64,000 nucleotides of DNA from Pseudomonadota bacterium (GTDB lineage: Bacteria > Pseudomonadota > Alphaproteobacteria > Acetobacterales > Acetobacteraceae): contig JAJYYH010000023.1 of the NCBI GenBank assembly GCA_021801255.1, positions 1-64,000 on the forward strand. The letters run 5' to 3'. The position numbers were made by a program, and so were the translations under genes. This document shows positions 9,048 to 18,565 of this stretch, one piece after another; within the stretch, counting starts at the first letter, position 1; every line of letters begins with the position of its first letter. The notes beneath the pieces are model-generated. The model saw nothing but the letters and a program-made list of their open reading frames with translations, did no database searches and was not told the origin of the DNA.

Positions 9048-9521
9048 ATGACCATTGCCCTGCCCTTTCTGCCGGACTGGCTGCCCGGCTGGGTGCCGAT
9101 CGCGCTGCTCGTGCCGGGGCTGCTCTATCTGCTCGCCTTCCTGTTCATGCCCTTTAGCGTGATCGGTCTGAAAGCCCGCATCGAGGGGCTGGAGGGGCGG
9201 CTTGACGAGTTGCAGAACGATCTCCGCACCCTGGTGCTGCGCCTGCCTGAGCCGGTGCGCGGCGGCGGGGCCGAGGATTTCTCGCTCTATGCCGGGCCGG
9301 AACGCGGGGTGCGCGTTGCCGAACCACCGCCGCCGCCACCGATTCCTCCCGTGCCGCGCCCGGTGATGGTGCCCCGCGCCGCCCCGCTGGGGCCACCGCG
9401 CGCCGCGCCGCTCGACCCTGGCTTGCCGCCGCTTCGCCCGCCACGCGGCGAGCGCGAGCGGGGCGAGGAGGACCGGGTGGCGACGCGGCGCAGCGAGCCG
9501 CGGCTCGACTGGCCGCGCTGA
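9048..9521 (+). CDS. Hypothetical membrane-anchored Pro-rich protein
   Basis: 157 residues. A membrane helix covers about residues 13-37 (WVPIALLVPGLLYLLAFLF). A short coiled-coil-like stretch (LKARIEGLEGRLDELQNDLRTL, given here in part) follows near 41-65. The rest is a Pro/Arg-rich tail, probably disordered. No family recognised. It is followed closely by the amidase gene, so the two may be co-transcribed. Confidence 0.6.
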   Translation: MTIALPFLPDWLPGWVPIALLVPGLLYLLAFLFMPFSVIGLKARIEGLEGRLDELQNDLRTLVLRLPEPVRGGGAEDFSLYAGPERGVRVAEPPPPPPIPPVPRPVMVPRAAPLGPPRAAPLDPGLPPLRPPRGERERGEEDRVATRRSEPRLDWPR

Positions 9522-9564
9522 GGATGAGCGCCACATCGTGGCGCCAGATAGGGGGGAACAAGCG

Positions 9565-10401
9565 ATGCGGGTGAGCGTCATTCAGGTCAATCCTGGCGCC
9601 GATAAAGTGGCCAATATCGCTGCGGCCGAGCGTCTCATCGCGGCCGCCGTGGCGGAGGATCGCCCCGATCTCGTGAGCCTGCCCGAAATGTGGGCCTCGC
9701 TTGGCGGCGATCGCGACACTCGCCTGCAAAACGCCGAGGCGCTGCCCGAACCCGGCGCCGAGGCGCGCGACGGTACGGCCTACGCGGCGCTCCAGGCGCT
9801 CGCGCGGCGCCATCGCCTGATCGTTCATGGCGGCTCGCTCGCCGAGCGGGCCGGGGAAAAGCTCTATAACACCACGGTGATGTTCGACCGCGCGGGGCGC
9901 GAGATCGCGCGCTATCGCAAGATCCATCTTTTCGACATCACCGCCCCAGACGGCACCGGCTATCGCGAGAGCGCCACCTATGGCGCCGGCACGGCGCTCG
10001 TCACGACCACTCAGGAAGGCATCGGCTTCGCGCTTACCATTTGCTACGATGTGCGCTTTCCCGAACTCTTCGCAGCCCTCCGCGCGGCTGGCGCCGAGGC
10101 GATTTTCGTGCCCTCGGCCTTCACCCTGCTCACAGGCAAGGACCACTGGGAGGTGTTGCTGCGGGCGCGCGCCATCGAGACGCAATGCTGGATCATCGCC
10201 GCCGCCACGAGCGGCCGCCATGAGGAGCGCGGGCAGCCGCGTTTCACCTATGGCCACGCGATGATCATCGACCCCTGGGGCCAAGTGGTGGCAATGGTGC
10301 CGGATGGGCCGGGCTTTGCCACGGCGCGGATCGATCCCGCCCGTACCGCGCGGCTGCGCCGCGAGATGCCGGTATTCGAGCATCGGCGTCTGCCATTGTG
10401 A
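9565..10401 (+). CDS. Carbon-nitrogen hydrolase, nitrilase superfamily (Nit2-like)
   Basis: 278 residues. The catalytic Glu-Lys-Cys triad is visible: Glu41 in SLPEMW, Lys119 in YRKIHLFD, and Cys160 in [13 protein letters not shown]. The pattern is that of omega-amidase/Nit proteins, which hydrolyse alpha-keto-acid amides or deaminated glutathione. The start at 9565 is preceded by AGGGGGGAA, a strong ribosome-binding site, so the in-frame upstream start at 9538 is less likely. It is 10 bp upstream of nadK, which suggests one transcript. Confidence 0.88.
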   Translation: MRVSVIQVNPGADKVANIAAAERLIAAAVAEDRPDLVSLPEMWASLGGDRDTRLQNAEALPEPGAEARDGTAYAALQALARRHRLIVHGGSLAERAGEKLYNTTVMFDRAGREIARYRKIHLFDITAPDGTGYRESATYGAGTALVTTTQEGIGFALTICYDVRFPELFAALRAAGAEAIFVPSAFTLLTGKDHWEVLLRARAIETQCWIIAAATSGRHEERGQPRFTYGHAMIIDPWGQVVAMVPDGPGFATARIDPARTARLRREMPVFEHRRLPL

Positions 10402-10411
10402 GAAACACACC

Positions 10412-11194
10412 ATGAGCGGCGGCAATGCCGTCCCGCGCGGCATCGCCTTTCTTGCCGCGCCGACCCGGCTTGCAGAGGAAAGCCGCGCCCGGCTGATCGC
10501 GCGCTATGGCAATGCCCCGCTCAAGGACGCGGAGATCGTGGTTTCGCTCGGCGGCGACGGCTTCATGCTGGAGACGCTGCACCATTTGATCGGCCGCGCG
10601 CCGCCGGTCTATGGGATGAATTGCGGCTCGGTCGGGTTTTTGATGAACACCTATGGCGAGGACGACCTTCCCAGCCGTCTCGCTCGCGCCCAGGCCGCCA
10701 CCCTCCATCCCTTGCGTATGCACGCCGAGACCATGACCGGGGCGAAGGAGGAAGCGCTCGCCTTCAACGAGGTTTCGTTGCTCCGCCAGTTGCGCCAGGC
10801 CGCCAAAATCCGCATTTCGATCGACGGGCGCGAACGGCTTTCCGAACTGATCTGCGACGGCGTGCTGATTTCCACCCCGGCCGGCTCGACCGCCTATAAT
10901 CTCTCCGCGCATGGCCCGATCGTGCCGATGGGCGCCAACCTTTTCCCCCTCACCCCGATCAGCGCCTTCCGCCCCCGCCGCTGGCGCGGCGCATTGCTGC
11001 CGAGCACCGCCGAAGTGGTGTTCGAGGTGCTGGAGGCGGAAAAACGTCCGGTCGCGGCAGTCGCCGATTTCACCGAGGTGCGCAACGTCGCCTCGGTCGC
11101 GGTGAGCGAGGATCGCGGCATCGCCATGCGCCTTCTGTTCGATCCCGACCAGGCTCTCTCCGAACGTATCATCGCCGAGCAGTTCACGGTCTGA
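10412..11194 (+). CDS. nadK: NAD kinase
   Basis: Phosphorylates NAD to NADP. 260 residues, the short alphaproteobacterial form. GGDG at residues 47-50 is the phosphate-binding motif, [10 protein letters not shown] follows, Asn119-Glu120 form the NE motif, and [16 protein letters not shown] (about 155-170) is the Gly-rich NAD-binding segment. The start ATG at 10412 follows the amidase stop closely. Its stop codon TGA marks one end of dispersed repeat copy C. Confidence 0.93.
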   Translation: MSGGNAVPRGIAFLAAPTRLAEESRARLIARYGNAPLKDAEIVVSLGGDGFMLETLHHLIGRAPPVYGMNCGSVGFLMNTYGEDDLPSRLARAQAATLHPLRMHAETMTGAKEEALAFNEVSLLRQLRQAAKIRISIDGRERLSELICDGVLISTPAGSTAYNLSAHGPIVPMGANLFPLTPISAFRPRRWRGALLPSTAEVVFEVLEAEKRPVAAVADFTEVRNVASVAVSEDRGIAMRLLFDPDQALSERIIAEQFTV

Positions 11195-11314
11195 GGATAT
11201 GAAAAGAAGCTCGATGAACAAAAATTGACGGTAAAAAGCCAGTTTTGCCAGAGGGGGCGCTTTTTCGCGTGCGATCGATTTTGGAGCGCGAGGGCATTCT
11301 TTTTCAAACTCTCA
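11192..11314. repeat. Dispersed stop-codon-linked element, copy C, between two converging stop codons
   Basis: Fills the whole gap between nadK (+) and the phosphatase gene (-). Its right end, read on the minus strand, is TGAGAGTTTGAAAAAGAAT, with TGA being the phosphatase stop. Its core reads in the plus direction like copy B (AAATTGACGGTAAAAAGCC, then CCAGAGG and GATCGATTTT). The inner stem GGTAAAA/TTTTGCC pairs over 7 bp with one G-T. It may be two overlapping opposite copies. Confidence 0.7.
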
Positions 11315-11884
11315 GACGCCGGCTGCTTCCTCGGGGCTGAGCAGCCGCCATGGCGCACCCGCCGATGTGGGGGGCAGACAGAGCAGCGGCGTGGCGTTGG
11401 GCGTGCGCACTTTCGGGGAGAGGCCCATTTCCGCCCGCACGGCGCGAAAGAGGCTACCATGGGCAACGATGAGCGCGAGGCGAGGCGCCGCCAGCAGCGG
11501 GTTGAGCGCGGCCACGGCGCGGGCGCGAAGGGCCGCGAAGGATTCCGCGCTCTCCGGTGTCGCCTGGCCGGCCACCCACGCGGTGAACCAATCACCCATC
11601 GGCTGGCCTTCACGCATCCCGAACGCCGCCTCGCGAAGGTCTGGGACGATCGCCACCGGCACGCCGAGTTGTTCGGCAATGATCGCGGCGGTGCGCTCGG
11701 CGCGCGCGAGGGGCGAGGCAAAAACCGTTTCGATGCCGCGCCCGACCAGCTGGGCGGCGGCGGTCTCCGCCTGCCGCAAGCCGTTGGCGTTCAGCGGAAT
11801 ATCGGAACTGCCTTGTGAGAGATTGCGGGCGTTCCAGTCGGTTTCGCCGTGGCGGAGAAACCAGAATGCCCGCCGCTCAAGCAC
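11312..11884 (-). CDS. Histidine phosphatase family protein (phosphoglycerate-mutase-like)
   Basis: 190 residues with the catalytic LRHGETDWN motif (Arg11-His12-Gly13-Glu14), SPLARAERTA, and a second histidine in VAHGSLFR. These are the hallmarks of the branch that includes cofactor-dependent phosphoglycerate mutases and many small-molecule phosphatases. The length fits a phosphatase better than a glycolytic mutase, and substrate is unknown. It lies 2 bp downstream of the GST gene, so they are one operon. The stop codon is inside repeat copy C. Confidence 0.85.
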   Translation of the reverse strand: MLERRAFWFLRHGETDWNARNLSQGSSDIPLNANGLRQAETAAAQLVGRGIETVFASPLARAERTAAIIAEQLGVPVAIVPDLREAAFGMREGQPMGDWFTAWVAGQATPESAESFAALRARAVAALNPLLAAPRLALIVAHGSLFRAVRAEMGLSPKVRTPNATPLLCLPPTSAGAPWRLLSPEEAAGV

Positions 11885-11886
11885 GC

Positions 11887-12501
11887 TCAGGCGAGGCCCT
11901 CCTTCTGTAGCACGCGCCGCACCGCCGGCCGCGCCAGCATGCGTTGGTAATGCAGGGCGAGGTTGGCAGGCAGTTCCATTTTGCCCGAATGGCGCCAGAA
12001 CTCGATGTAGAAAAGTGCCGCGTCGGCGACCGAGAAGGGCCCGACGGCATATTCCTTGCCGGTGAGCGCGCGATCGAGGATCGCCAGCCCGTTCTCGAAA
12101 ATTTCTAGGCCGCGCTTGCGCACTTTCTCCTCATCCGCCGCGCTCGGGGCGAAATTGCTGGGGCGGAAGATGCGTGAGAAGCCCTGCATGTGGACCGTCG
12201 CCACGACATAATCCATGACTTCGATGGCGCGGGTCTGGGCCTCGACACCGGCGGGCCAGAGCTTCGCCGACGGATGGGTGTTGGCCAGCCAATAGGCGAT
12301 GGCGGGAAATTCGGTGAGCACCGAGCCGTCGTCGCGGATCAGGGTCGGCACCTTGGATTTCGGATTGATCGCGGTGAAGGCCTGCTGATATTGTGCGCCG
12401 TCCTTGAGCGACACCCGCTCGGTCTCAAAGGGTGCGCCGATTTCCTCGAGGATGACGTGGATGCCGATCGAGCAGGCGCCGGGAGAATAGAGCAGTTTCA
12501 T
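11887..12501 (-). CDS. Glutathione S-transferase family protein
   Basis: 204 residues. An N-terminal thioredoxin-fold domain starts MKLLYSPGACSIGIHVILEE, close to beta-class bacterial GSTs (PGACS motif), with KVPTLIRDDG and the LTEFPAIAYWLA glutathione-contact motif. The C-terminal helical domain has a FSVADAALFYIEFW core with the N-capping Asp. It probably conjugates or reduces electrophiles using glutathione. It sits 20 bp downstream of prs and directly upstream of the histidine phosphatase gene. Confidence 0.9.
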   Translation of the reverse strand: MKLLYSPGACSIGIHVILEEIGAPFETERVSLKDGAQYQQAFTAINPKSKVPTLIRDDGSVLTEFPAIAYWLANTHPSAKLWPAGVEAQTRAIEVMDYVVATVHMQGFSRIFRPSNFAPSAADEEKVRKRGLEIFENGLAILDRALTGKEYAVGPFSVADAALFYIEFWRHSGKMELPANLALHYQRMLARPAVRRVLQKEGLA

Positions 12502-12521
12502 AGCGATTTCCTTCGGCTGAA

Positions 12522-13454
12522 TTATTCAAAAAGCGAACTGACTGAGCTTTCGTCATTGATCCGTCGCATCGCCTCGGCGAGCAGCGGCGCGATGGTGAGT
12601 TGGCGGAGATTATGCGCGAGCCGCACCGCCTCGGTTGCCTGAATGCTGTCGGTGAGCGTCATCATCGCGATCGGGCTCGCGGTGATACGCGCGACCGCGC
12701 CGCCCGAAAGCACGCCGTGCGTGGTATAAACACTCGCCGAGTGGGCGCCCTCGGCGATCAGCGCGGCGGCAGCATTGCACAGCGTACCGCCGGAATCGAC
12801 GATGTCATCGACCAGGATGCAATCCCGCCCGGCAACGTCGCCGATCACGTTCATCACCTCGGAAACCCCCGCCCGCTCGCGCCGCTTGTCGATGATCGCG
12901 AGGTCGCAATTGAGCCGGGTCGCGATCGCGCGCGCCCGCACCACGCCGCCGACATCGGGCGAGACGATCATGATGTCTTTTCCCGCGAAACGCTCGCGGA
13001 TGTCGCGGGTGAAGAGCGGCGCGGCGTAGAGATTGTCCACCGGGATATCGAAAAATCCCTGGATCTGGCCGGCGTGGAGATCCATCGTGAGCACCCGGTT
13101 GGCACCCGCCTCGGTGATCAGATTGGCAACCAGCTTGGCGCTGATCGGGGTGCGCGGGCCGGATTTGCGGTCCTGGCGGGCATAGCCGAAATAGGGAATG
13201 ACCGCCGTCACCCGCCGCGCCGAGCCGCGCCGCAGCGCATCCAGCGTGATCAGCAATTCCATCAGATTGTCATTGGCGGGATAGGAGGTCGATTGGATCA
13301 CGAACACATCCTCGCCGCGCACATTCTCGTGGATCTCGACGAACACTTCCATATCCGCGAAGCGGCGGATCGCGGCCGAGGTGAGCGGCAGATTGAGCGA
13401 GGCGGCGACGGCCTCGGCCAGGGCGCGATTGCTGTTGCAGGCAACGATCTTCAT
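12522..13454 (-). CDS. prs: Ribose-phosphate pyrophosphokinase
   Basis: Makes PRPP from ribose 5-phosphate and ATP, feeding nucleotide, histidine and NAD synthesis. 310 residues, standard length. The start at 13454 ([17 protein letters not shown]) is set by similarity; the frame remains open upstream. Visible motifs include [31 protein letters not shown], the [19 protein letters not shown] flexible region and the PRPP loop [12 protein letters not shown]. It supplies the substrate used by apt at 3136. Confidence 0.95.
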   Translation of the reverse strand: MKIVACNSNRALAEAVAASLNLPLTSAAIRRFADMEVFVEIHENVRGEDVFVIQSTSYPANDNLMELLITLDALRRGSARRVTAVIPYFGYARQDRKSGPRTPISAKLVANLITEAGANRVLTMDLHAGQIQGFFDIPVDNLYAAPLFTRDIRERFAGKDIMIVSPDVGGVVRARAIATRLNCDLAIIDKRRERAGVSEVMNVIGDVAGRDCILVDDIVDSGGTLCNAAAALIAEGAHSASVYTTHGVLSGGAVARITASPIAMMTLTDSIQATEAVRLAHNLRQLTIAPLLAEAMRRINDESSVSSLFE

Positions 13455-13542
13455 CTGGCGTGATCCCGAATGCCCCCGATCGGTCGGTCTGGCGCGGCTG
13501 GCAGGGCCGCTTCTAGCAATGTGACGGGGGTGTGTCCAACGA

Positions 13543-14493
13543 TCAGGGCGGTGGGGCCTTGGCCGGGGGAGGGGAGGGGGTGACGCTGGGCGGGGGCGTG
13601 CCCGGCGGCGGATGGGTCTGCTTCTCCAGCACCTCGCGCACGCCGAGCGCCGCCTGCTGTGCCACCACGATCGCAACGTCGCCCCAGGCGTGATCGAGCG
13701 TGCCCTCCGGCACCTCGTTGATCTGGACGATGCGGCCGAGATCGTGGCCGGCGGCGTCCTGCATCTGCCACTGGAGTTCGACGCGCTGATTGCCCGCCGT
13801 GGAGGTCGCGACGTGCACGGCGCAGCCGACGGTGAAATCGACCCCTTTGGGATCGTCGCGCACAATCAGGCCAAGTTGCGGCAATTGTAGACGCATCTGC
13901 CGCGCCAGCGCCGTATCGCCATCCCCGGGTGCCCCGGTCACCGCCAGCACCGCGACCTCTGGGGTGCGATGATAGAGGCTATGCGGGTCGTTCTGCTTCT
14001 GCGCGGCATCGATGCTGGTGAGCAGATCGGCGAGCCTGGGGGCGGCGTCCTGTGCCGCGCTTTGCAGCACGCCGGCATCGCCGCGCGCCCAGGCGGCGGC
14101 CGGCTCGGGCAGCCCCTCGGCGCTGGCGACCCGCACGCCTTGGGGGTTCTCGATGGTATAGCGCGGCGTCACCTGGCCGCCTTCCATCTCGGCGCTCATG
14201 ACCAGTTGCCAATCACCGCTTTTGGCGTTGATCGCCTCGGCCGGCACCTCGTGGCCAAGCAGTGCCTCGGCCATGTCGTTCGCGAACACATGGGCGTCAG
14301 CATCGCTGAGCAGGGCATTGGCCGGGGGCGGAACGGCGAGGCGGGCCGGGGGCGGCTCCAGGAGGCGCGCGGCCTCGCCGCTCGGCGGTCCTTCGAAGGG
14401 ATGGGGGATGGAAAAACAGCCACCCAGCAGCCCGCTGCCAGCCAGCACCAGGGGCCATAAGCGGATGCGCGGCGCGGTTACGCCTCGGCTCAC
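13543..14493 (-). CDS. Hypothetical lipoprotein downstream of pgeF
   Basis: About 316 residues. The GTG start at 14493 overlaps the pgeF stop in a GTGA junction. A hydrophobic signal ([15 protein letters not shown]) ends in a lipobox, so the protein should be lipidated by the Lgt encoded three genes upstream. The middle alternates Pro-rich linkers with a globular part containing [22 protein letters not shown] and the [17 protein letters not shown]-like strand region. The C-terminus is Pro-rich. I do not recognise a function; envelope location is inferred. Confidence 0.75.
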   Translation of the reverse strand: MSRGVTAPRIRLWPLVLAGSGLLGGCFSIPHPFEGPPSGEAARLLEPPPARLAVPPPANALLSDADAHVFANDMAEALLGHEVPAEAINAKSGDWQLVMSAEMEGGQVTPRYTIENPQGVRVASAEGLPEPAAAWARGDAGVLQSAAQDAAPRLADLLTSIDAAQKQNDPHSLYHRTPEVAVLAVTGAPGDGDTALARQMRLQLPQLGLIVRDDPKGVDFTVGCAVHVATSTAGNQRVELQWQMQDAAGHDLGRIVQINEVPEGTLDHAWGDVAIVVAQQAALGVREVLEKQTHPPPGTPPPSVTPSPPPAKAPPP

Positions 14494-15254
14494 AGCACGA
14501 TCAGCGATAGCTGATGCCCGATCGGCCCGCCGCCCGCGAGGGTGCGGCGGCGATGGCTGAAGAAGCGGGCGGCATCGGTCACGGTATCGCTCGCCAGCAG
14601 GCGAACCTCGGCCACGCCGGCGGCCTGGAGACGGGCCGCGCAATAGCCCGGGAGATCGAACAGCCAATGCTGGGCATCGCGGCCAGGGGCAAAAAACCGC
14701 CCATCCCCGGCATCGCGCCCGAGCACGGCGGCGTGCAGATCAGCGCCCACCTCATAGGATTTCTGGGCAATAGAGGGGCCGATCGCCGCGACCACCTGGC
14801 CGGGTCGGGCGCCGAGCGCCGCCATTGCCGCGAGCGTTGCCTCCAGCACGCCGCCGAGCGCGCCGCGCCAGCCGGCATGGGCGGCGCCGATCACCCCGGC
14901 GGCGGCATCGGCGAACAGGACCGGGGCGCAATCGGCGGTAATGATGCCGAGCGTGAGGCCCGGCCTGGCGGTCACCATCGCATCGGCCTTTTCCCCCGCG
15001 CCCGGCGCCCAGGGCGCGGCAACGCAGACGACTTTGTTGCCATGCACCTGCGTCAGCCCGACCAGGCTGGCCGGATCGGCGGCCAGCGCACGGGCCGCGC
15101 GGGCGCGGTTTTCCAGCACATTTTCCGGTGCGTCCTGGCTGGAAAGACTGGCATTGAGACTAGCGAAGGGGCCGCTCGAAACCCCCCCCTCGCGGGTAAA
15201 GAACCCGTGGCGCGCGCCAAGCTCTGGGGCGCTGAGGAAGGGCGGCAGCGTCAT
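14490..15254 (-). CDS. pgeF: Peptidoglycan editing factor PgeF (laccase-domain protein)
   Basis: 254 residues of the DUF152/YfiH family. Such proteins bind zinc and remove L-Ser-containing mistakes from peptidoglycan precursors; some act as purine nucleosidases or phosphorylases in other lineages. Motifs seen are HGFFTREGGVSSGPFASLN, QVHGNKV, TADCAPVLFAD (the Cys ligand), AAHAGWRGALGGVLE (the His ligand) and AIGPSIAQKSYEVG. Its start overlaps the midA stop by 4 bp and its stop overlaps the next start by 4 bp, so all are coupled. Confidence 0.9.
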   Translation of the reverse strand: MTLPPFLSAPELGARHGFFTREGGVSSGPFASLNASLSSQDAPENVLENRARAARALAADPASLVGLTQVHGNKVVCVAAPWAPGAGEKADAMVTARPGLTLGIITADCAPVLFADAAAGVIGAAHAGWRGALGGVLEATLAAMAALGARPGQVVAAIGPSIAQKSYEVGADLHAAVLGRDAGDGRFFAPGRDAQHWLFDLPGYCAARLQAAGVAEVRLLASDTVTDAARFFSHRRRTLAGGGPIGHQLSLIVL

Positions 15255-16234
15255 GCGGCGAAGCCCGGAAGTTCCGAGAGGCTGGGATGAGCGATGGCGA
15301 GCGCCTTGAACAGCCTTCCCATCCGGTCGGGCGCGGCAAGCCGCTCGACGCCGGCGAAGATGGCCGCCGCCTGTTCCGGCGTGCGCTCCCGGGCCAGCCG
15401 TCGCGCGCGTTCCGACAGCCCCAGCCGGGCGAGGAAAATCCCCTGCGCCAGCGGCCCGAACACCGCCGCCCCGACATCGCGCGCGCGTCGCGCCAGGGCG
15501 GCGAAATCGACATGAGCGGTGAGATCGGCGCTGCCCGGCGCCCGGAGTGGGTCGGCCGGACGGCCGGCGCGGATCGCCTGGAAACTATCCCCCGCTGCCG
15601 AGCCTTCCGGCCCATAATCGAGAAACAACGCGGCTCCGCCGCTTTGTGCGAGCCGCGCCGCCAGGTCCGCGACCGCCGCCCGCGCCACCTCGTTCACCTC
15701 TATCACCGCGCCTTCCGTAAGATCGTCGGGCAGATCGAAGGGCAGATCGGTGAGGGGGCATTCAATGAAGGCGCCGGCCGTGACATGGCGCTCGCGCCAG
15801 CTCCCGGCGCGGCGCACGAACTGGCGGATCGGCAGGGCGTCGAGGAATTCATTGGCGAGCAGGATCAGCGGGCCTTGCGGCAGATCGGCGAGGCGCTCAT
15901 GCCAGGTCGCACTTGGCAGCCGCGCCGCCTGCTCGGCGCGGAGCCGGGGCGAGGTCTCCACCAGATGGAGGCGGAGTGCCGCGGCGAAGTCCCCCGCCAC
16001 CTGGCCGATCGCGCGCAGGGCGTCGGCCATCAAGGTGCCGCGTCCCGGCCCGGCCTCGGCGAGCAGCACCGGGGCGGGCCGGCCCATCCGCTGCCAGACG
16101 ACCGCCGCCCAGAGCCCGAGCAACTCGCCGAAAACCTGAGAAATCTCGGGCGCGGTGGTGAAATCGGCGAACGGGTCGTGGTTGGCGTAGTAGGCGGCGT
16201 TGGCCGCCGCCATGAACCGATCGAGCCGCTCCAT
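15251..16234 (-). CDS. SAM-dependent methyltransferase, MidA/NDUFAF7 family
   Basis: About 327 residues. The family methylates arginine in complex I assembly in mitochondria; bacterial members are less studied. Features are YYANHDPFADFTTAPEISQVFGELLG at the N-terminus (in part), the SAM-binding LLAEAGPGRGTLMAD, and LLANEFLDALPIRQF. Start is placed at the ATG at 16234, one base past the lgt stop. An ATG at 16258 is also possible and would overlap lgt. Confidence 0.87.
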   Translation of the reverse strand: MERLDRFMAAANAAYYANHDPFADFTTAPEISQVFGELLGLWAAVVWQRMGRPAPVLLAEAGPGRGTLMADALRAIGQVAGDFAAALRLHLVETSPRLRAEQAARLPSATWHERLADLPQGPLILLANEFLDALPIRQFVRRAGSWRERHVTAGAFIECPLTDLPFDLPDDLTEGAVIEVNEVARAAVADLAARLAQSGGAALFLDYGPEGSAAGDSFQAIRAGRPADPLRAPGSADLTAHVDFAALARRARDVGAAVFGPLAQGIFLARLGLSERARRLARERTPEQAAAIFAGVERLAAPDRMGRLFKALAIAHPSLSELPGFAA

Positions 16235-16235
16235 G

Positions 16236-17078
16236 TCAGGGATTCTCTTTTCCATCATGCCCCGCGAAGGCAGTGATCGGCGGCTTCGTCTGGGCGCGGA
16301 GAAGGAAAAAAATACCGGCGGCCAGCATCGGCAGGCTGAGCAACTGTCCCATCGTCGCGCCGCCGATGAGGAAGCCAAGAAAGACGTCGGGGGCGCGGAA
16401 AAACTCGCCGATGATGCGCGCTACGGCATAGCCGATCAGGAAAGCGCCGGTCAGCCAGCCCGGCCGTGCCCGCAGGTCGGCGCGGCGCGCGAGCGCGTAG
16501 AGCGCGATGAACAGGATCAGCCCCTCCAGCAGCGCCTGATAGATCTCGCTCGGATGGCGCGGCAAGGGGCCCGCCTGGGGGAAAATCATCGCCCAGGGCA
16601 ACCAGTCCGGCGCGGGCCGGCCCCAGAGTTCACCATTGATGAAATTGGCGATGCGGCCAAAGCCCAGCCCGATCGGGGCAGTGACGGCGATGCGGTCGGC
16701 GAAGCCGAGCAGGTTGATCCCCTCGCGGCGGGTGAACCACAAAATGGCAACGACGACGCCGAGCATGCCGCCATGAAAACTCATCCCCCCCTGCCAGACC
16801 GCGAAAATGGCCAGCGGGTGAGCGAAAAAATACCCCGGCTGATAGAAGAAGACATAGCCGAGCCGCCCGCCGAGCACCACGCCGAGCGTTGCCCAGCTCA
16901 GAAAATCATCGACCGCGGTGAGCGAGGCGACCGCCGGGCTTTGTCGCACGAGGCGGCGCAGCAGCCTCCAGCCGAGCACGAGGCCGAGAATATAGGCGAG
17001 CGCATACCAGCGGATCGCCAGCGGCCCGAAACGCAGCATCACCGGGTCGAAGCCGGGAAACAGCAGAACCGGGATCAT
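16236..17078 (-). CDS. lgt: Prolipoprotein diacylglyceryl transferase
   Basis: Moves diacylglycerol from phosphatidylglycerol to the lipobox cysteine of prolipoproteins at the inner membrane. 280 residues with several membrane helices. Seen are IRWYALAYILG near the N-terminus, MSFHGGMLGV with the essential His, and the signature around RIANFINGELWGRP with conserved Arg, Asn and Glu. The start overlaps the hldD stop by 4 bp. Confidence 0.95.
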   Translation of the reverse strand: MIPVLLFPGFDPVMLRFGPLAIRWYALAYILGLVLGWRLLRRLVRQSPAVASLTAVDDFLSWATLGVVLGGRLGYVFFYQPGYFFAHPLAIFAVWQGGMSFHGGMLGVVVAILWFTRREGINLLGFADRIAVTAPIGLGFGRIANFINGELWGRPAPDWLPWAMIFPQAGPLPRHPSEIYQALLEGLILFIALYALARRADLRARPGWLTGAFLIGYAVARIIGEFFRAPDVFLGFLIGGATMGQLLSLPMLAAGIFFLLRAQTKPPITAFAGHDGKENP

Positions 17079-18055
17079 CGATAGGGATCGGGTTTGCTCA
17101 GGTAATTCTGGAGATAAAGTCTCACCCCGTCTTCCAGCGCCGTGCAGGGCCGGACAAAACCTGCCGCCCGCAGCCGTTCCATGCGCGCCTCGGTGAAGGA
17201 CTGGTATTGCCCGGCCAGGGCCTCAGGCATGTCGATGAACGCGATCTGGCGCGCAACCCCGAGCGCGTCGCAGACGGCATGCGCAAGATCACGATAGCTT
17301 CGCGCTGTCCCGGTGCCGAGATTGAACAATCCGTTCACGCCGGGCGTATCGCGCAGCCAGAGCAGCGCCTCGACGACATCGCCGACCCAGATGAAATCGC
17401 GCTTCTGCTCGCCATCGGCGAGGCCCGGCTGGTCGGCGCGGAACAGACGCGCCGCCTGTCCCGCCTTGACCTCGTCATGCTTGACCTTGACGACCGAGAC
17501 CATGCCACCCTTGTGGTATTCGTTCGGGCCATAGACGTTGAAGAATTTCAGCCCGACCCATTGTGGCGGACGCTTTTCTCCCGCTGCGATCCGTCGCGCC
17601 ACCCAGAGGTCGAAAGCGTGCTTGCTCCAGCCATAGAGGTTGAGCGGGCGCAGCGCGCGCAGATGCTCAAGGCTCGGGTCGTCATCAAAGCCCGCGCCGC
17701 CATCGCCGTAGGTCGCCGCCGAGGAAGCATAGACGAAGCGCACGCCGCGCCCGGCGCACCACTCCCAGAGGGATTGCGAGAGCGCGACATTGCTCTGCCA
17801 GACGAGATCGCCATCGCGGGCCGTGGTCGCGCTGATGGCGCCGAGATGAAAAACCATCTCGACCGGCGGATGGCCGGCGAGAAATTGATCGAGATCCTCG
17901 GGCGCGATGAGCCGCGCCGGCGGATGGGCGGCGAGGTTGCGCCACTTGCCGTGCTCGCGCAGCCGATCCACCACCACGCTCTCGACATTTCGCTCCCAGA
18001 GTGCCGCTTGCAGGTTAGAGCCGATGAAGCCGGCGCCGCCGGTGACGAGGATCAT
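17075..18055 (-). CDS. hldD: ADP-L-glycero-D-manno-heptose 6-epimerase
   Basis: Last step in ADP-heptose synthesis for the LPS inner core. It is an extended SDR enzyme of 326 residues. The Rossmann motif GGAGFIGS is at residues 6-13, YASSAATYGDG near 109-119, and the catalytic Tyr141-Lys145 pair in NLYGWSKHAFD. GLKFFNVYGPNEYHKGGM is a clear family marker. It leads the envelope operon and is divergent from ubiK. Confidence 0.92.
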   Translation of the reverse strand: MILVTGGAGFIGSNLQAALWERNVESVVVDRLREHGKWRNLAAHPPARLIAPEDLDQFLAGHPPVEMVFHLGAISATTARDGDLVWQSNVALSQSLWEWCAGRGVRFVYASSAATYGDGGAGFDDDPSLEHLRALRPLNLYGWSKHAFDLWVARRIAAGEKRPPQWVGLKFFNVYGPNEYHKGGMVSVVKVKHDEVKAGQAARLFRADQPGLADGEQKRDFIWVGDVVEALLWLRDTPGVNGLFNLGTGTARSYRDLAHAVCDALGVARQIAFIDMPEALAGQYQSFTEARMERLRAAGFVRPCTALEDGVRLYLQNYLSKPDPYR

Positions 18056-18117
18056 GAGAGGGCTTATATAAGGCCACGAGGCGCGGCGGAAGCCGCCCTG
18101 GAGAGGAGTGCCGGATC

Positions 18118-18429
18118 ATGGATAGCAATCGCCCGCGCCTGTTCGATGACCTCGCCGGCGTCGCTGGCGGCGCCTTCTCGGCCCTGATCGGCCTGCGCGA
18201 TGAGGCCGAAGCATTGGTGCGGGCCCAGGTCGAGGCGGCGATCCGCCGGCTCGATCTTGTCCGCCACGAGGAAATTGCCGCCGTCGCGGAGATGGCGGCC
18301 AAGGCGCGCGCCGGCCAGGAAGAGGCCGAGGCCAAGCTGGCCGCGGCGCTGAGTCGGCTCGCCGCGCTCGAGCATCGTGTCGCGGCCCTTGAGACCCCGC
18401 CGACCCCAGAGGCCGTTCCCGCCGATTGA
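18118..18429 (+). CDS. ubiK: Ubiquinone biosynthesis accessory factor UbiK (BMFP family)
   Basis: 103 residues. The N-terminus has FDDLAGVAGGAFSALIGLRDE, followed by a basic-hydrophobic segment LVRAQVEAAIRRLDLVRHEE typical of BMFP proteins. A C-terminal coiled coil then covers about residues 58-92. UbiK promotes assembly of the Ubi metabolon in proteobacteria. No other ubi gene is close. Confidence 0.85.
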   Translation: MDSNRPRLFDDLAGVAGGAFSALIGLRDEAEALVRAQVEAAIRRLDLVRHEEIAAVAEMAAKARAGQEEAEAKLAAALSRLAALEHRVAALETPPTPEAVPAD

Positions 18430-18565
18430 GCGCGCCGCTGCCACCCTCGGGGCCGCGCAGGAAAGGCTTGCGGCCGGCCCCGACCCGCCTCTAGGCTGGT
18501 CGCGCGCTACGAGTCGCGGCGGCGCCGCCCGGCCCCGGCCTTCCTCAGTCATGGGAGACCTCGCC

